Positions 13,881 to 25,634 of a stretch of DNA of 64,000 bases are shown here, in pieces. Numbering within the stretch: position 1 is the first letter of the stretch; every line of letters begins with the position of its first letter. The position numbers were made by a program, and so were the translations under genes. This DNA is from Aculops lycopersici (Eukaryota > Arthropoda > Arachnida > Trombidiformes > Eriophyidae), in the NCBI GenBank assembly GCA_015350385.1, contig WNKI01000001.1, positions 7,155,433 to 7,219,432 of the forward strand. The letters run 5' to 3'. The notes beneath the pieces were generated by a model. It was given only the letters and a program-made list of their open reading frames with translations. It had not been told where the DNA came from and did no database searches.

Positions 13881-15719
13881 CTACTTCTTTCTTTGGCGCA
13901 CCTGGCGCTTTGAGGAGGACGATGCTCTTGCGTCATCACCTGCGGTCTTGCCTTCATCCTCCTCATCGACCTCAACTTCATCGTCCTCATCGTCGTCTTC
14001 CTGCTCCTCAGACTCAGCCTCCTCTTCCTCCTCATTGTCTTCGCCTTCAACAACCTCCTCCTCGTCGCCTAGCAACTCAGCTTCGTCGCCGGAACTCTTT
14101 GGGGCATCTGGCTTCGACTTATCGGTCTTCTTACGAGCTCCAGCTTCTGATGACGAAGACTTCTTCTTTGTGTCACAGCAGTATGAGATGAATAGGAATA
14201 ATGGCAATGCAATGGCGAGCACAATTACGGCCCATAGCCAGGGATTAACCTTGAGATAGTGCATAGATCTGGTCATTAAAGATGGCGAGCTAGCGTCAGC
14301 TTGATGCTTCTTCTCTTGCCATGTTAAGTGTTGCAATGTTTTGGCCGTTTCGTGGTTGCTGGTTATAACCAAGTTATCGAATGCCATGTTGTCGGCCATG
14401 GACCAAAGTTCAAAGGCAACGGCTCCAATTGGGTCCAGCGACTTGAATGGATTTTCGTCGAAAAAATAATCTGGATTTGGAATCATGCGCGGTGCCCACT
14501 TGCCCTTGTACTTTGGGTTATCAATCTTGGGCGGGCGCCATTTGCCCTTGTACTGAGGATTGGCGATCATTGGCGCCGACCACTTGTCGCAACCGGACAC
14601 CTGCTTGCACTTGGGATTATCCACCTTGGGTGCCTCCCAATCTCCGTCAATCTTGTCGTCCCAGTCCTCGGGTTTCTTAGCCTCTGGGTCGGACACTAGT
14701 GATGGTTCGTCCTCAAGCCAATCACTTGGTTTTGTTGCATTTGGATCCTCGATCTGTTTTGGTGCATCCTCGTCCCAATCATCGGGCTTCTTTGCCTCTG
14801 GGTCCTCAATCTGTGGTCTTTCATCCCAATCCTCAGGCATCTTGTCATTAACGTCAACAATTTCTTTCGGTGGATTGATCGCTGGATCTAAATCTTCAAG
14901 CAAGTTTCCCTTGCCCACTGACTTGCCATCCATGAAGATCTCAAAGTTGTTACTTGGCTCTAGGACCAACTTGAACAAATGATGCTCCTTGTCACTAAAA
15001 GCAGGTAGTAGGTTGCTAACAAACTTTGCCTGCTTCCAATGTTTCTCAGAGTATTCCTGTGTCTTTGGATTGAGGTACTGAATGATGAAGTGCAACTTTG
15101 ACTCACTGCCACACTTGTCTGGTCCAAACATAATAGTGAATGGTGTCTTATCAGTCAACTTATTGAGATCATTAATGGCCGAGTGGCGCAATAATTTTAC
15201 ATAGGCCCCCCCACAGTCTAATCCTTCGCGGAATTGAACCTCGTACTGAACAACTAGTGGCTTGTCATCACTGAATTTGAATGGCTGTGCTAATTTTGAA
15301 CTAATAGCATAATGACGAGCCTTTTGGGGCAACACCAACTGTAGGTCGGCATGTGGACGATCCGGCCCGGAACTTTGTTGCCACCTTCCCTCATTATACT
15401 TGGGATCAGCCGATTGAATCCAATTCGACTTGAATGATGCCTCGTCGTCGAAAGTTTCCAATAGATAGGTATCATCCATTCTCAATCTTGGGCTAGTGTA
15501 ACTCTGCTCCTTCATTGACGACCTAGCTTCTTTGTCGTCATTCGTTGCCAAGGCTTCGTTAGCCTCAACTCCAGCTGTTACATCATCTTGTAAACTATTC
15601 AAGTCCAAGTCGAGATCTAAATTTGGGTCCGAGGCTCTAGCTATTTGAACCAATATTGCTAGCGAGCTACTTAGAGATAACAACAACAGTATAGTTGTTG
15701 TTTTCTTGAGGTATAACAT
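13881..15719 (-). CDS. Cnx: Calnexin, ER lectin chaperone
   Basis: Calnexin holds monoglucosylated glycoproteins in the ER and recruits folding enzymes through its P-domain arm. This 612-residue protein has a signal peptide (about 1-29), a luminal lectin domain with CGGAYVKLL (169-177), FGPDKCG (198-204) and the Cys169/Cys203 pair, and a P domain (about 285-418). The P domain carries four DP/DWD-type repeats, then tandem NPxY/KGKW repeats, with Cys371/Cys377 between. One transmembrane helix (about 493-515) precedes a highly acidic cytosolic tail. The end, RQRKK, fits an Arg variant of the KXKXX ER-retrieval pattern. Length matches family norms (about 590-610). The whole gene is one exon, unlike the intron-rich calnexin genes of most animals. 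It is divergent from HSCB, 804 bases away. Identification rests on the unmistakable P-domain repeats. Confidence 0.97.
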   Translation of the reverse strand: MLYLKKTTTILLLLSLSSSLAILVQIARASDPNLDLDLDLNSLQDDVTAGVEANEALATNDDKEARSSMKEQSYTSPRLRMDDTYLLETFDDEASFKSNWIQSADPKYNEGRWQQSSGPDRPHADLQLVLPQKARHYAISSKLAQPFKFSDDKPLVVQYEVQFREGLDCGGAYVKLLRHSAINDLNKLTDKTPFTIMFGPDKCGSESKLHFIIQYLNPKTQEYSEKHWKQAKFVSNLLPAFSDKEHHLFKLVLEPSNNFEIFMDGKSVGKGNLLEDLDPAINPPKEIVDVNDKMPEDWDERPQIEDPEAKKPDDWDEDAPKQIEDPNATKPSDWLEDEPSLVSDPEAKKPEDWDDKIDGDWEAPKVDNPKCKQVSGCDKWSAPMIANPQYKGKWRPPKIDNPKYKGKWAPRMIPNPDYFFDENPFKSLDPIGAVAFELWSMADNMAFDNLVITSNHETAKTLQHLTWQEKKHQADASSPSLMTRSMHYLKVNPWLWAVIVLAIALPLFLFISYCCDTKKKSSSSEAGARKKTDKSKPDAPKSSGDEAELLGDEEEVVEGEDNEEEEEAESEEQEDDDEDDEVEVDEEDEGKTAGDDARASSSSKRQVRQRKK

Positions 15720-16523
15720 AATGATGCTGTTCTAGTAATATATCTATATGTTTGTGACTATCAATGGATGTAAATAAATATCAAAGTCTCTAACTGACTA
15801 CTTAGAGATGATGTATGTGTAGATGACTAAAGTTGTTATAAACTATTACTACAACACTGATGCAACGCACGTCGTAATCGTCGTGTTTTTGACTTCGTTC
15901 TTTATGAGGCTTCTGTCGGTAAACTTTTTAGAAAAAACCAATAGCGATATCAAATACTATCTCTTTCTCTCTAATATATAAATTGTCAATAATTGCCGGG
16001 TCGATGGATAAATGAGGTTGTTAGTTTTGGATAGGGAAAAGAAGACAGGTTGGATTGGATTATCAGATCTCTCTTGGCTCATCACAATAGCTGTCGTCTG
16101 TCCGTCTCTGTTTCTCTTGTGGTTGCTGCTGGCCGTTGCTGTCGTTACATTCTCGTTGCAGCAGCAGCAGCAGTGGCAGTAGCAGCGGGGCAGTGTCGGC
16201 GCCAGGCTACAGCCACCCCAATCGATCGCTATGCTGACGACAGCTTACACAGCACATGCGATACGTTCACTCATTGTCAGCAGCAAGAGGCGGTAGCAGC
16301 AATCCTGTAAGAATACGAGGAATATCCCATAGAAAACCACTTTCGCGTTTTCCTCATGGTTGCAGCAGAGTTTGCAGCGCGATTCCCATGCACTCTCGAG
16401 CGCATGCGATAGAGCCGGTCATTTCATGAATTAGCGACAGTTATTACGCTGAGCATGAATGGAAAAATTACACTAAAAATGCAAAAATACACGCTTATAC
16501 GAAAGTGAGAAGTCGAGAACTCA
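15720..16523. promoter_or_regulatory. Shared upstream region of calnexin (-) and HSCB (+)
   Basis: These 804 bases separate two divergent start codons and so must hold both 5' ends. A TTATAAAC-type TATA-like site lies near 15836 and a TATATAAATT near 15975. A CAG/GCA-rich patch lies at 16155-16185. I looked for an ER stress element (CCAAT-N9-CCACG) and did not see one. Confidence 0.55.
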
Positions 16524-17330
16524 ATGAACTATTCTCTGTTTACGCCAAACAAAGATTGGATTGCTATTGTTGCATCAATTATAATAATCATGTCCATTTC
16601 AGCTCCACAATTTATTATTCGGAGGCTGCTAGCTGCTCGATCCATGACTTTATCGAGCCATCTTCAATCTAGAAGATGCATGGCCAATAGTAATGATGGC
16701 TTGGAAGGTTTATTATCGCCAGACTCAAGACCAGATAGGAAGGCCGAAAGAGAGAAGCACTTCTCGTGGCTTGAGAAGAAGGGGTTATCCTTGGATTCAT
16801 TGGATGTCAACTCAGTATTTAAACTATTCAATCTGGAGCCAAAATACAAGATCAATCTTCACAAATTACGCCGCGAGATGGTGAGTTTGCAAAAAGTATC
16901 GCATCCAGATAAATTCAACTCGGCCACTTTAACCACGGCCGATCAAGCAGGCAGACTATCAGCATTCATCAATGACTTTTACAATATTCTCAAAGATCCA
17001 TATCTAAGGGGAAAGTTTTTGTTAGGTATCGAGACGGATAAAAATGAGATAGAAATTGATAAAGAATTGGACAAGGTGCAATTGGACGAACAGTTTTTGA
17101 TTAGAATGATGGATCTTAGAGAGAAAATTGCTCATTCGGGCCATGATCAAATTGCTCGCCATAAGATTAATCATTTGTTACAAACTGAGATAGATCAATT
17201 AGTCGAGGAGTTGAATAGTGATTTTGAAGCAAAAGATTATGAAAATGTAAAGATGAAGCTGGGAAAGATGAAGTTTCTAGTTAGCTGCCAAAAGGCCTGT
17301 CAAGACACTGGACCCGCAATGGTGATGTAA
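16524..17330 (+). CDS. HSCB: HSCB-like iron-sulfur cluster co-chaperone (J protein)
   Basis: HSCB/Jac1 delivers the scaffold ISCU with its nascent Fe-S cluster to a mitochondrial Hsp70 and stimulates the ATPase through its J domain. The frame encodes 268 residues. The J domain spans about 97-165 with the HPD motif at 127-129 (SHPDKF). A C-terminal helical domain (about 175-260) contains LDEQFLIRMMDLREKI, matching the family's 'FLM..ME.RE' helix. The N-terminus after Met23 is rich in Arg, Ser and Leu without acidic residues until about 58, as expected for mitochondrial targeting, so translation may begin at Met23 (16590) rather than Met1. Vertebrate HSCB has an N-terminal tetracysteine metal-binding domain; only one Cys (62) is present here, so that domain is absent. 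No intron is needed, although TTTCAG at 16597-16602 could be an acceptor. Confidence 0.9.
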   Translation: MNYSLFTPNKDWIAIVASIIIIMSISAPQFIIRRLLAARSMTLSSHLQSRRCMANSNDGLEGLLSPDSRPDRKAEREKHFSWLEKKGLSLDSLDVNSVFKLFNLEPKYKINLHKLRREMVSLQKVSHPDKFNSATLTTADQAGRLSAFINDFYNILKDPYLRGKFLLGIETDKNEIEIDKELDKVQLDEQFLIRMMDLREKIAHSGHDQIARHKINHLLQTEIDQLVEELNSDFEAKDYENVKMKLGKMKFLVSCQKACQDTGPAMVM

Positions 17331-18241
17331 AAAGTTGTTGATGTTGTAAAGTATTCTTAGTGAAATATATAGAATCTTTTCCCCCCTAATGCTCGAAGTT
17401 TCATCCATTCATTTCAAACTACGAGGAATGTCCATTGAACTGTCATCACTTTTTATCTTTGTAGTCGTCACAACTAACAAAGCCGACTCTCTTTTCTAAA
17501 CTTTTTTGGTGCAACGATTCAAAGAGAAGTCTTGCAAACTGAGACATTCCAACAAGTCAAGCTCTGAACGGTAATGGTAGTAAAATGAGCATTGAATGTT
17601 TAGTTGCAAGCTGAAACTAAACGTAATATTCTTGTCGAGTCAAGTTATGCAGCTGATCTAATAGAGACTCGTGTGTATAACATGGACTAGAGGTCGCTAT
17701 GCGCATCAGAGAAACGCTGCGTTGTCCCTTAGTATCAGGTGCTGTCTCGCCAGGCAACTAGTAGCAACTCGTTCATGCTCATGTTTGTCGTTGCGCTAAC
17801 TAAATTGAAAGCTCACCATGCTCCTCGACTTCAAATCTACACTAACACAGGCCCATTGTGTTGAGTTAAATTGAATTGGATTGCTAATACTGGCTAGTCT
17901 CCTACTTTTTTGTATGGGAGCGAATGCCGCAAAGTTCTAATGTAAACAAATCACAATTACTAGGTTCTTGCCCTCAGCTCGCCGGCAATTAGTTGTTGCC
18001 CTCCTCCTACTGAGAATCGTTCAACAATCTAATCATCAGTCTGTCTAGTTAGTCTTTCAGTTGATCGTCATCCAGTCTCAGTAAAAGGCAAAACAAATGA
18101 CCCGTCGAGCGGATGTTTAGCTCTTTACTCAAACTTCCACTTCAATCTCAACTCGTCCACTCATGTATTTAGAAGAAGTTTGACGAGAACGGCAAAAGAG
18201 GAGACAAATGCAAGATGTGATTTAATGTTTTAAACCTCGAA
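17331..18241. other. Intergenic region between HSCB and the 18.2-kb gene
   Basis: This must contain the HSCB 3'UTR and the 5' end of the next gene. No canonical AATAAA was found close after the HSCB stop. Nothing else stands out. Confidence 0.5.
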
Positions 18242-21200
18242 ATGATCCCGCTGGCTGAACATAACAATAACCAGAACAATGATCAGACAAAACAAACGAC
18301 TTCCGTCGCTCCGACTGAAGGCAAACTAAACGAGCCATCGACGAGCGCCAACCTGACCTTCGAGTCCAGAGTGACTGAGGAGGACAGTCAGAGTGAGGTA
18401 GATAAAAGTGAGGAGTACGAAGACGACGAAGAAGAAGACGAGGACGACGTCGACGTCGACGAAGTGTTGGAAGTGAGCGCTTATTGTGAGGACGGAGACG
18501 AAGAGGGTGACGAGGGAGAGGAAGTTGCGCCACGAGGTGGAGAAAAGAGTCCTGATATTCAAGGAACTCGGCCAAGTTTAACGCCTACACCCGAAACTCC
18601 AGTGCAAGATCATCGGCCTCGAACGGCCGATAGTTCAACAGTCGAACACGAAGGTCCGGCACTAGAATCCGTCGAGGATCTTAGCAAGTCAGTGGTGCGA
18701 CGACAGGTTAGTTGTCAGGATAAATACGATCCCGAGCGCGAGTACTTTAGTGATCCAGATTTTCACGACGAACGACCCACTAGAGCTAGCACTGGTCTAA
18801 TTAGAATTAGTGAGTGCAAAAACGATAGGGAGAAAGTGAGTCAAGAGGGTAAAGAAGCAGAGGGAGAAGATAACACTAGCGAAAAAGAAGGCGGTTGTTT
18901 GAATGACGAGGAAGTTGGAAGTTTGCAATCTGATGGCAAGCACTGTAACAATCAACAGGTGTCAAGTGAAGCTGGCAGCGATACAGAAGACAGCATCGAG
19001 TCCCTGAAGAGTGAGTTGGCGGGCGAGATTGAGGTGGAAACTGAAAGGAGCCTAGAGGCTAAGTTTGACTCGCAACTCAAGACTGAAAATGGGCAAAACG
19101 AAGTAGATCCCAAAGTTGAAGACTCATCCAAAAGAGAGGAGCTCGAATCAAAAGAAAAACCTGAGAGCGACAAAGAGGGGGACGGTGAAGAAAAGAGAGA
19201 TGAAATCAACAGAGTAGAAGACAAAAGAGAGGAAATAGGAAACACTGGTCAGTTGGAATCAGATCAAATTCGAGGGCCACGTGCCAAGGAAGTTAGATCA
19301 TCAGCTGATCGAGAGAATGTTAATGAAATAAAAGTGGACAATCAGAGGGAAATCAAAGATACTAGTGCCGAAGAGGATGAGGATTCTGTGGCCACTCAGA
19401 TATTATTGAATGGTGAAGAAGTAAACGAGGAAGAAGCGGCTGTTGCGTCACCTGTTGATCAATCACATGAAAGCGAGCTAGCAGAAAGTCGATTGGCCGA
19501 ATTGCTAGATGATCGAGAGTCAGGGGAAGTTGTGCATGAGTCTTCAAGCAGAGAGAAGGAAGAGCAAGCAACTGAATCGAGAGCTTCAAGCATCAAAAAT
19601 CGGGCAAAAGTTGAGCCTTTCGATTCAGAATGTCAGTCGGTAATGACAGCGAGTGAGGCTCAAGCTGAATGGTTTGTTGACGATTCCACATCCAATCAAC
19701 CAGATTCATTTATTTTATGGGATGACAACTCACGAAATTCAAAAGAAATCGTCGCAGCCGAACCCGTCAATAGAAATAACCAAAACGACAATGATGATGA
19801 GGACACTCTCAACGCCAGCTCGCTAATCCAAAATCTAGAGTCCCTGAGTGAGGAACAAGAACAGGTTGTTGTTATAACTGATCAAGTCGAGCTAGCAGGA
19901 GGTGATGAGCGAGAGACTGAGGCTGCAATTATTCATGAGAAAGGGGAGTATACTTCTGAGACAAACGAAAAGAAAGTAACGGAAACTCAACTAGTCGACT
20001 CGAATATTCAAGATAGCAATATCAACAAAAATCTAGATAATAGCGAGCAAGTGACTCAAAATAACAAGCAAGACTCTATCTCAACGTCCCCAGTGACCTT
20101 GAATTCTAGAAGAGCTTTGATGGAGAGTCTGGTGGCCGACTATTGTGACAAACTAGTAGAGCTAATAAAAGAGGAGGCATATAAACAAATTGAGATAATT
20201 ATGACAGCAGCTAACTCAGAGGATCACCAACAAGTGGGTCAGCTGAAACTTTCACACTTAATAGAGTCGAAATCTCTAGCGAGACCTAGAGAGTACATTG
20301 ACAACAGTGGTAGCAACAACAAAGAAACTAGAGAGGAATCCGAGATGATCTCAACAAGTTGCAAGAAGATTTACACTTCATCGTTGTACTTCGACGACCA
20401 GCGCGGCTCGTTCCCAACTCTAGAGCAACAGGTGGAGTTGAGTCGCCAGATAGTGAAGCAGCTTGAGGGGAGCAAAGGGGAGAATACTATTGAAGAAGAT
20501 GCTAGAGCAGAAGTTGAAGGTGATGAGACAGTTTGTATTAAAAATGAACAAGTATCGAGGGAATCTAGTAACTCTCGACCGCCTGCTAGCATTGAGGGCA
20601 GCCGAACGGCTCGCAAGGGTTCTGCTATGTTCCGACGTCGGCGAGCTCGGATGGGCAAATACACGTTGGGCTCCAAATCTATTGAGGAGGAGGAAGAGGG
20701 AATGGAAGGCAAGAGTGAGGATATCAAGCAAAGTGAGCAGCTAGATATCACGTTGTCGCATTCATCTCATAGACGGAGACTTAGGCGGCGGGCTAGTTTG
20801 GAGCCGACAATGTTGAGTTTGCATTTACAACACCGACACCAACACCAACATGAGAGCTCGCCTAATAGTCGAGAGACTTCAGTGAATCCAATGGACGACG
20901 ACGAGCTAACAATGATGGCAACTAACGATGAAGGCGCCATAACTGATACTGAATACGAGGCGCCCAAAGTTAGATTACGACCTCTACCTGCTCGTGCAAC
21001 GCGAGTTTTGTACCGGAAATCCTCGCGAGGCCAACAACACAACCACTCGCTCCAGCCACAAACCTCAATTGAGATAACGAGAGCTCAAGCATCGGGAAAA
21101 TCGAATATGCCAAATGAGAATGAAGCAAAATCATTAGACTCACCTTCAATTAATGGTTCAATGGTTATAAGCAGCGACACTCACCTACTAAAACCACCCT

Positions 21201-23021
21201 CGCCACTGACGCCGCCAGTTATTTCAATGATGAATCCAGTTTCTCGCTCAAATTCTAGTTCATCAAATCCAATGCGACAAGATGGAAATTTAAAAAACAA
21301 CCCCAAATTTAAGCCATTCCTCGAGCAAAATATAACGAAAGATATTAAAACACTACGTAATATTTCACCAAATGAATTCAATGAACATCAAAGCGTTTCG
21401 CCTGAAATTTGCCACAAGTTGGTGGAGGATTTGAGGTCTACTTGTGCTTGTGGCCAGTTAGTTGATGGTTTGAATGTTAATTCGAACCTTCCAACTTCAG
21501 GTTCATCAATTTATCATGCTAGTCCAACGGAGAATGTTCTACGTCGCAGCTCATCCACCTCGTCGGCCAGCCGAGGGGCCCAAATGTTTGAGCGACGACA
21601 AATACAATCAAGAGACTGGATTGTTGGTGGTGATGGCAAGGGAACCAACGACGACGACCACGCCAAAACCACTGAGTTTCGAGATTGCACAAACAAAGAC
21701 CTCAGCTGGCGTCACAAGCTCGATCTAGAGTGTGGTGAGGCCACCAATCAACAGGTGGTTGAAGCGACCTCGAGAAAGGAGCAACCGGAAGGGTTGGGAT
21801 CGGACAAGAAACGAATGGTTGCTCGGAGGTCGCTCACGGAGGAAGCGCAAATTTTGGCCACCGACGAGAGCAGCGAGCTTCTTGTTGAGTTGGCGCCCAT
21901 TGTAATGAGCTACGCAAAGACACCACAACTTGAGCATGCAACCATCAGTAAGACTCCCTCGTTTGGCACCAGCTCGAGGCGAGTGATTGAGTGCGATTCG
22001 CCCGATTTATTAACCATGACCTCGTTAGACGACGACATAGACGAGACGGAAAGTCTTCAGGATCAACCCGAGGCTGGTCTACTCACTTGCAATAGTCAAG
22101 CTCAACTTGATGGCACAACGACGAGGACTCAAGAGGCAAAACTACCCGATACTAACCAAAGCGAGAATCTAATTCGACAGAAATGGGATAGAGTTTCAGC
22201 AGCGGAGGAAAACTTGGATCCGATTGAGGGATCCGCTTATGCGGCTTCAGTGGCTCGCATTCGGCCGAGCGAGTTGCATCGCTCCCAGTTGGATTTAAAC
22301 GAGTGGCATTTGCCTGAAGCGACGCAACCAACGTGGTTGCGATTCAATGCTAACGAGGACCAACCAATTGATGAGCCACCTGTTGATGATGACGAGACGA
22401 CCTGCACGAATCGAAGACAGCACGAAGTGAGATCAGTTAGTGTTGCCGTGGATGGAAGCGATGGGTTTAGTGTCAGGAGAGACGCAATTAGAGCGCAACC
22501 TTATGCCTCGAGTTGGATGCCGCCGAGTCGAGTGTCGGCCATGAGAGACAGTTACCAAAATTTGGTTGACTATCATAAGCAAATGAATTCAGCGAGCAAT
22601 TTCAACCGAAAATCCACGTGGCGAGCAAACTCGCTGACTACCCATGTGTCAGGGTCGTCGTCGTCAATGAGTCGTTCAAATAATGACGACTTTGACTGTG
22701 AACCCAACAGTGTCATTACAGGTAACGAGTTTGGTAAATTAAAAACAATACCCTATGGAGCCCAAGGTGTCTATGCTAACGAAGAGGGGCTCATGAGACC
22801 ACCGCCTGTGAAGCCAAGAGCCAGCAGTTTGGTCAGGTGGTCGCGCGAGGACTACGATAATTTGACGCGAGAAGTCAACGACGATTGTAATAATTACTAT
22901 CAACAAGTAGCACTCACAGGTGCGAATGAGGAGGATGAATTGAGTGGCGATTTTATTGCCAAACCAATCACTTCATCATCGATGATACGTCAGCGAGGGC
23001 AAGAAGGACACGCCCACTCTG
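18242..23021 (+). CDS. Unrecognised large acidic protein, long 5' coding exon
   Basis: From ATG 18242 (in-frame stop TGA at 18218-18220) the frame stays open for 1,593 codons to a strong donor (GT at 23022, GTAAGT), ending in phase 1. Without splicing it would read to a stop at 23140, giving a 1,632-residue form. The first 500 or so residues are very rich in Glu, Asp and Ser. The rest is Ser/Arg/Gln-rich and mostly disordered, with dispersed short conserved-looking segments (SRVSAMRDSYQNLVDYHKQM; PPPVKPRASSLVRWSREDYD, a proline-rich SH3-ligand-like stretch). I see no enzyme, membrane or DNA-binding domain and cannot assign a family. The GC-poor and GC-rich parts keep the same frame, supporting real coding. 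The donor phase matches the exon starting at 27798. Confidence 0.7.
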
Positions 23022-23333
23022 GTAAGTACCTCAGGGATCTTGTGCGGGGTGATAGTATGAGTGGCGCTAGCGGTGAATCTTTGAGGGCGTGTCGTTTGAA
23101 CCGAAGAGTTTCTCCATTCTCCCTTCGGATTCGTGTTTGACTCTCGAAGGTAAAATTTTGCTAGCCACAAGCAACAAACCAAACCTACGACAACGTCGAC
23201 GAGGCGACTCAACTGTCAAACGGGGCGACACAATTGCAGTTTACAATTTTGGCGCCCCAACTTTTAACGTTTGCTGGTCTTTCTCTCTTTTATTTTGCTG
23301 CTTTAAGGAGCGAGAAATGAGAGGAGACGAGAC

Positions 23334-23392
23334 GAGACGAGACGAGACGAGACGAGACGAGACGAGACGAGACGAGACGAGACGAGACGAGA
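23334..23392. repeat. (GACGA)n tandem repeat, about 12 copies
   Basis: Nearly perfect pentamer array of about 59 bases, decaying to GATGAAATGA at its 3' end. A frame through it encodes an Arg/Asp/Glu/Thr repeat but is very likely not translated. Confidence 0.95.
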
Positions 23393-23658
23393 TGAAATGA
23401 AATGGTGATGCTGATATTGATGGAGAAAAGTTGTGTGGATGGAATGAGAGTCAAGAGAGGAAATGGCGACAAAGCGGCCAGCAGCACGAGCCAAACAGGA
23501 AGTGTTCAGTGGCCACTCGGCGCATGGTCATCCCGTTTGAGTTGAGCCCAGTGGTTGTTCTTCTCTCCCTCCTGTCTGCAATTGTTCAGCTGGTTGAAAG
23601 TTGGGTCAAATTTAAAAGAGACTTGAACGGCAGGAAGAATCAACAGGCTGCTCTGTGA

Positions 23659-23659
<1 letters not shown>

Positions 23660-23701
<42 letters not shown>
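23660..23701. repeat. (TG)21 microsatellite
   Basis: Uninterrupted TG dinucleotide array of about 42 bases in predicted intronic DNA. Confidence 0.95.
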
Positions 23702-23792
23702 GAATAATGACCATTAATTAGCTAGCGCGCGCGGCGGCGGCGATGTCCACACAGGTAACCCTCACTCACTTTGGCTTGCGATGCTGCAATGA

Positions 23793-23821
23793 CCAAACTA
23801 ACGGGAGACCCGTTAGTTTGG
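23793..23821. repeat. Perfect 13-bp inverted repeat with 3-base loop
   Basis: Arms CCAAACTAACGGG (23793-23805) and CCCGTTAGTTTGG (23809-23821) are exact reverse complements around AGA. It lies in predicted intronic DNA with no neighbouring gene to explain it. Confidence 0.9.
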
Positions 23822-24394
23822 ATTTGTCGTTTGTTCTCGCAACTGGAGAGTGCTTGGTAGTTGGCACATTTCCTGTTTGAATTTCACCGTTGTCGTCGTC
23901 ATCGTTTGCCTCAGCGTTCAATGTCGCCTCGTCCAAGTTGATCGCATTTTATAACGTGCAATTTGGTGGTGCTGGTTGTTAGCAACATTGGCGCATTTAT
24001 TTTTCAACGACGGCAATAGATGGCCGAGAGATAGCAACACTAGCGGACGACTAGCAAAACTAAACTGCTGGATGTCAATGTCAACCGCTCGAGTCTCTTC
24101 CTCTTTTTTAGGGCTACGAGACGAGATAATGGTAGCAGACTAGCACCACAACAAACCAACCGACCGACCGCAAGATTGTCCGCCAAGCGCACGCTACTCG
24201 GTGGCTGCTCCTTTGCCTTACCTGTGCGCCGGTTGGTGTTGGCTCATTGTCTCAGCTCGCGTTCTCATTTCCAACTTTTTCTCCTCCCTCTCGAAGCCAG
24301 TTTAACTTCGGGAAAAGGACCAACCTGAACGTGCGCCAGTTGGTCGGTTTGTCGGCTGGTCGCCCAATTTTCGGCCACCGGATGCCGAGCGAGT

Positions 24395-24419
24395 GAGCAG
24401 AGCAGAGCAGAGCAGAGCA
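24395..24419. repeat. (GAGCA)5 tandem repeat
   Basis: Five pentamer copies in predicted intronic DNA. Confidence 0.9.
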
Positions 24420-25501
24420 ACAGAGGAAATTAATTACCTGCTTACCTGATACACGCTACAACGCTCCGCATTGGCAGGGTAGTTGGTTGCTCGGTAGCCG
24501 ATAGTTCGCGCAACTGACTGACCAGATGATGAGTCTAGGAGCCGAGGCTTATGTGCTCGCAATTAAGTCGCTTGCTGCACGCAATAAGTGGCACACTCTG
24601 CCTCCTCATCCTCCTCGGGTGAGCGAGAGTATCGCTGTCGCGCGCCGAAGTTTTTGTGAGCGCTGCTGCTGCTGCTGCTGCTTCTGTGTGCCACTTGTTG
24701 CTGCTCATCAGCCGGACAACAACTAGCAGCACCGACAACAACAACTGCAGACTACAGCAGCATCAATGGGCCCGCAAAGCGGAAGTCCCGAGTAACATTA
24801 TTATGTAAGAGACTTTTTGGCGTTTGGTGCAGGATGAAATAAAACTCATTGAGGAAGACGAAAACTCCGAGAGATGGAGAGGGCCGGCCAAGTTGATCAC
24901 AGCGCTGAGATAAGCAACTTTTGTTTCTCGTCCTCGTCCCTGTAAACTAAAACTCGGCGTTATCGTCGCGCCATAAGCCGCCGCCGCCGCCGTCGCGCTT
25001 GTCGCAATTGCACCAACTACAACAACGGCAACAACTAACTATTTTAAGAACTGCGACAAACTGCAACAGGTGAGGATTATTACCATTACTATTATCGCAC
25101 TCTTGTTGTCGCTCGTCTCAATTTCCAACTCCACTTTTGGGTACATAACCGAGCTGCTTGCTTTACTGGGACTCGGTGACGTCGGCTGAGCAGCTCGTCG
25201 TTGAGTCTTGGTCGAGATTTTAGTTTAAATTCGAGTCCGATGCGCGACCAGCAAGTGCTTGGTTTCTACTCGACCAACAGCAACCTGTAAAATCTCAACA
25301 GATAGATAGACATACGGACCCAACGAAAGACTAACCGGCCGAGAGTCACGCTTCACCTCCGACTGGCCAACTTGAGGCTGAGCGGAGGCCGCTCCCGTTG
25401 CTGCTACCTGGTACTTCTCTCATTTTCATTCATTCACAAATCTCGCCTTCCAGGTAACTTACACCAACTACCTGTTGTTATTCTGGAGACACTACTATGC
25501 A

Positions 25502-25634
25502 ATGAGTTTGCGCGCGCGTCGCTTCGGCGAGCAGCTTGTCGGCGGCGCTAGCGGCAGCGACGGTGGCGACGGTGGCGACAATGGTGACGGCAGCAGTGGT
25601 AGCAGCAGCAGCAGCGGCAGCAATGATACTGACG
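25502..25634 (+). CDS. Possible alternative first coding exon
   Basis: ATG 25502 opens 44 codons ending at a GTAAAT donor (GT at 25635) in phase 1, the same phase as the acceptor at 27797. The peptide begins MSLRARRFGEQLVGG and continues as Gly/Ser/Asp repeats (GSDGGDGGDNGDGSSG). If used, it would provide a short N-terminus for the 27.8-kb exon instead of the 1,593-codon exon. The GGC/GAC/AGC repeat could also generate such a frame by chance. Confidence 0.3.

Noticed and set aside
23289..23400. Frame encoding Arg-Arg-Asp-Glu-Thr repeats
   Set aside because: It is only the (GACGA)n pentamer read in one frame; any frame through a pentamer array gives a peptide repeat.
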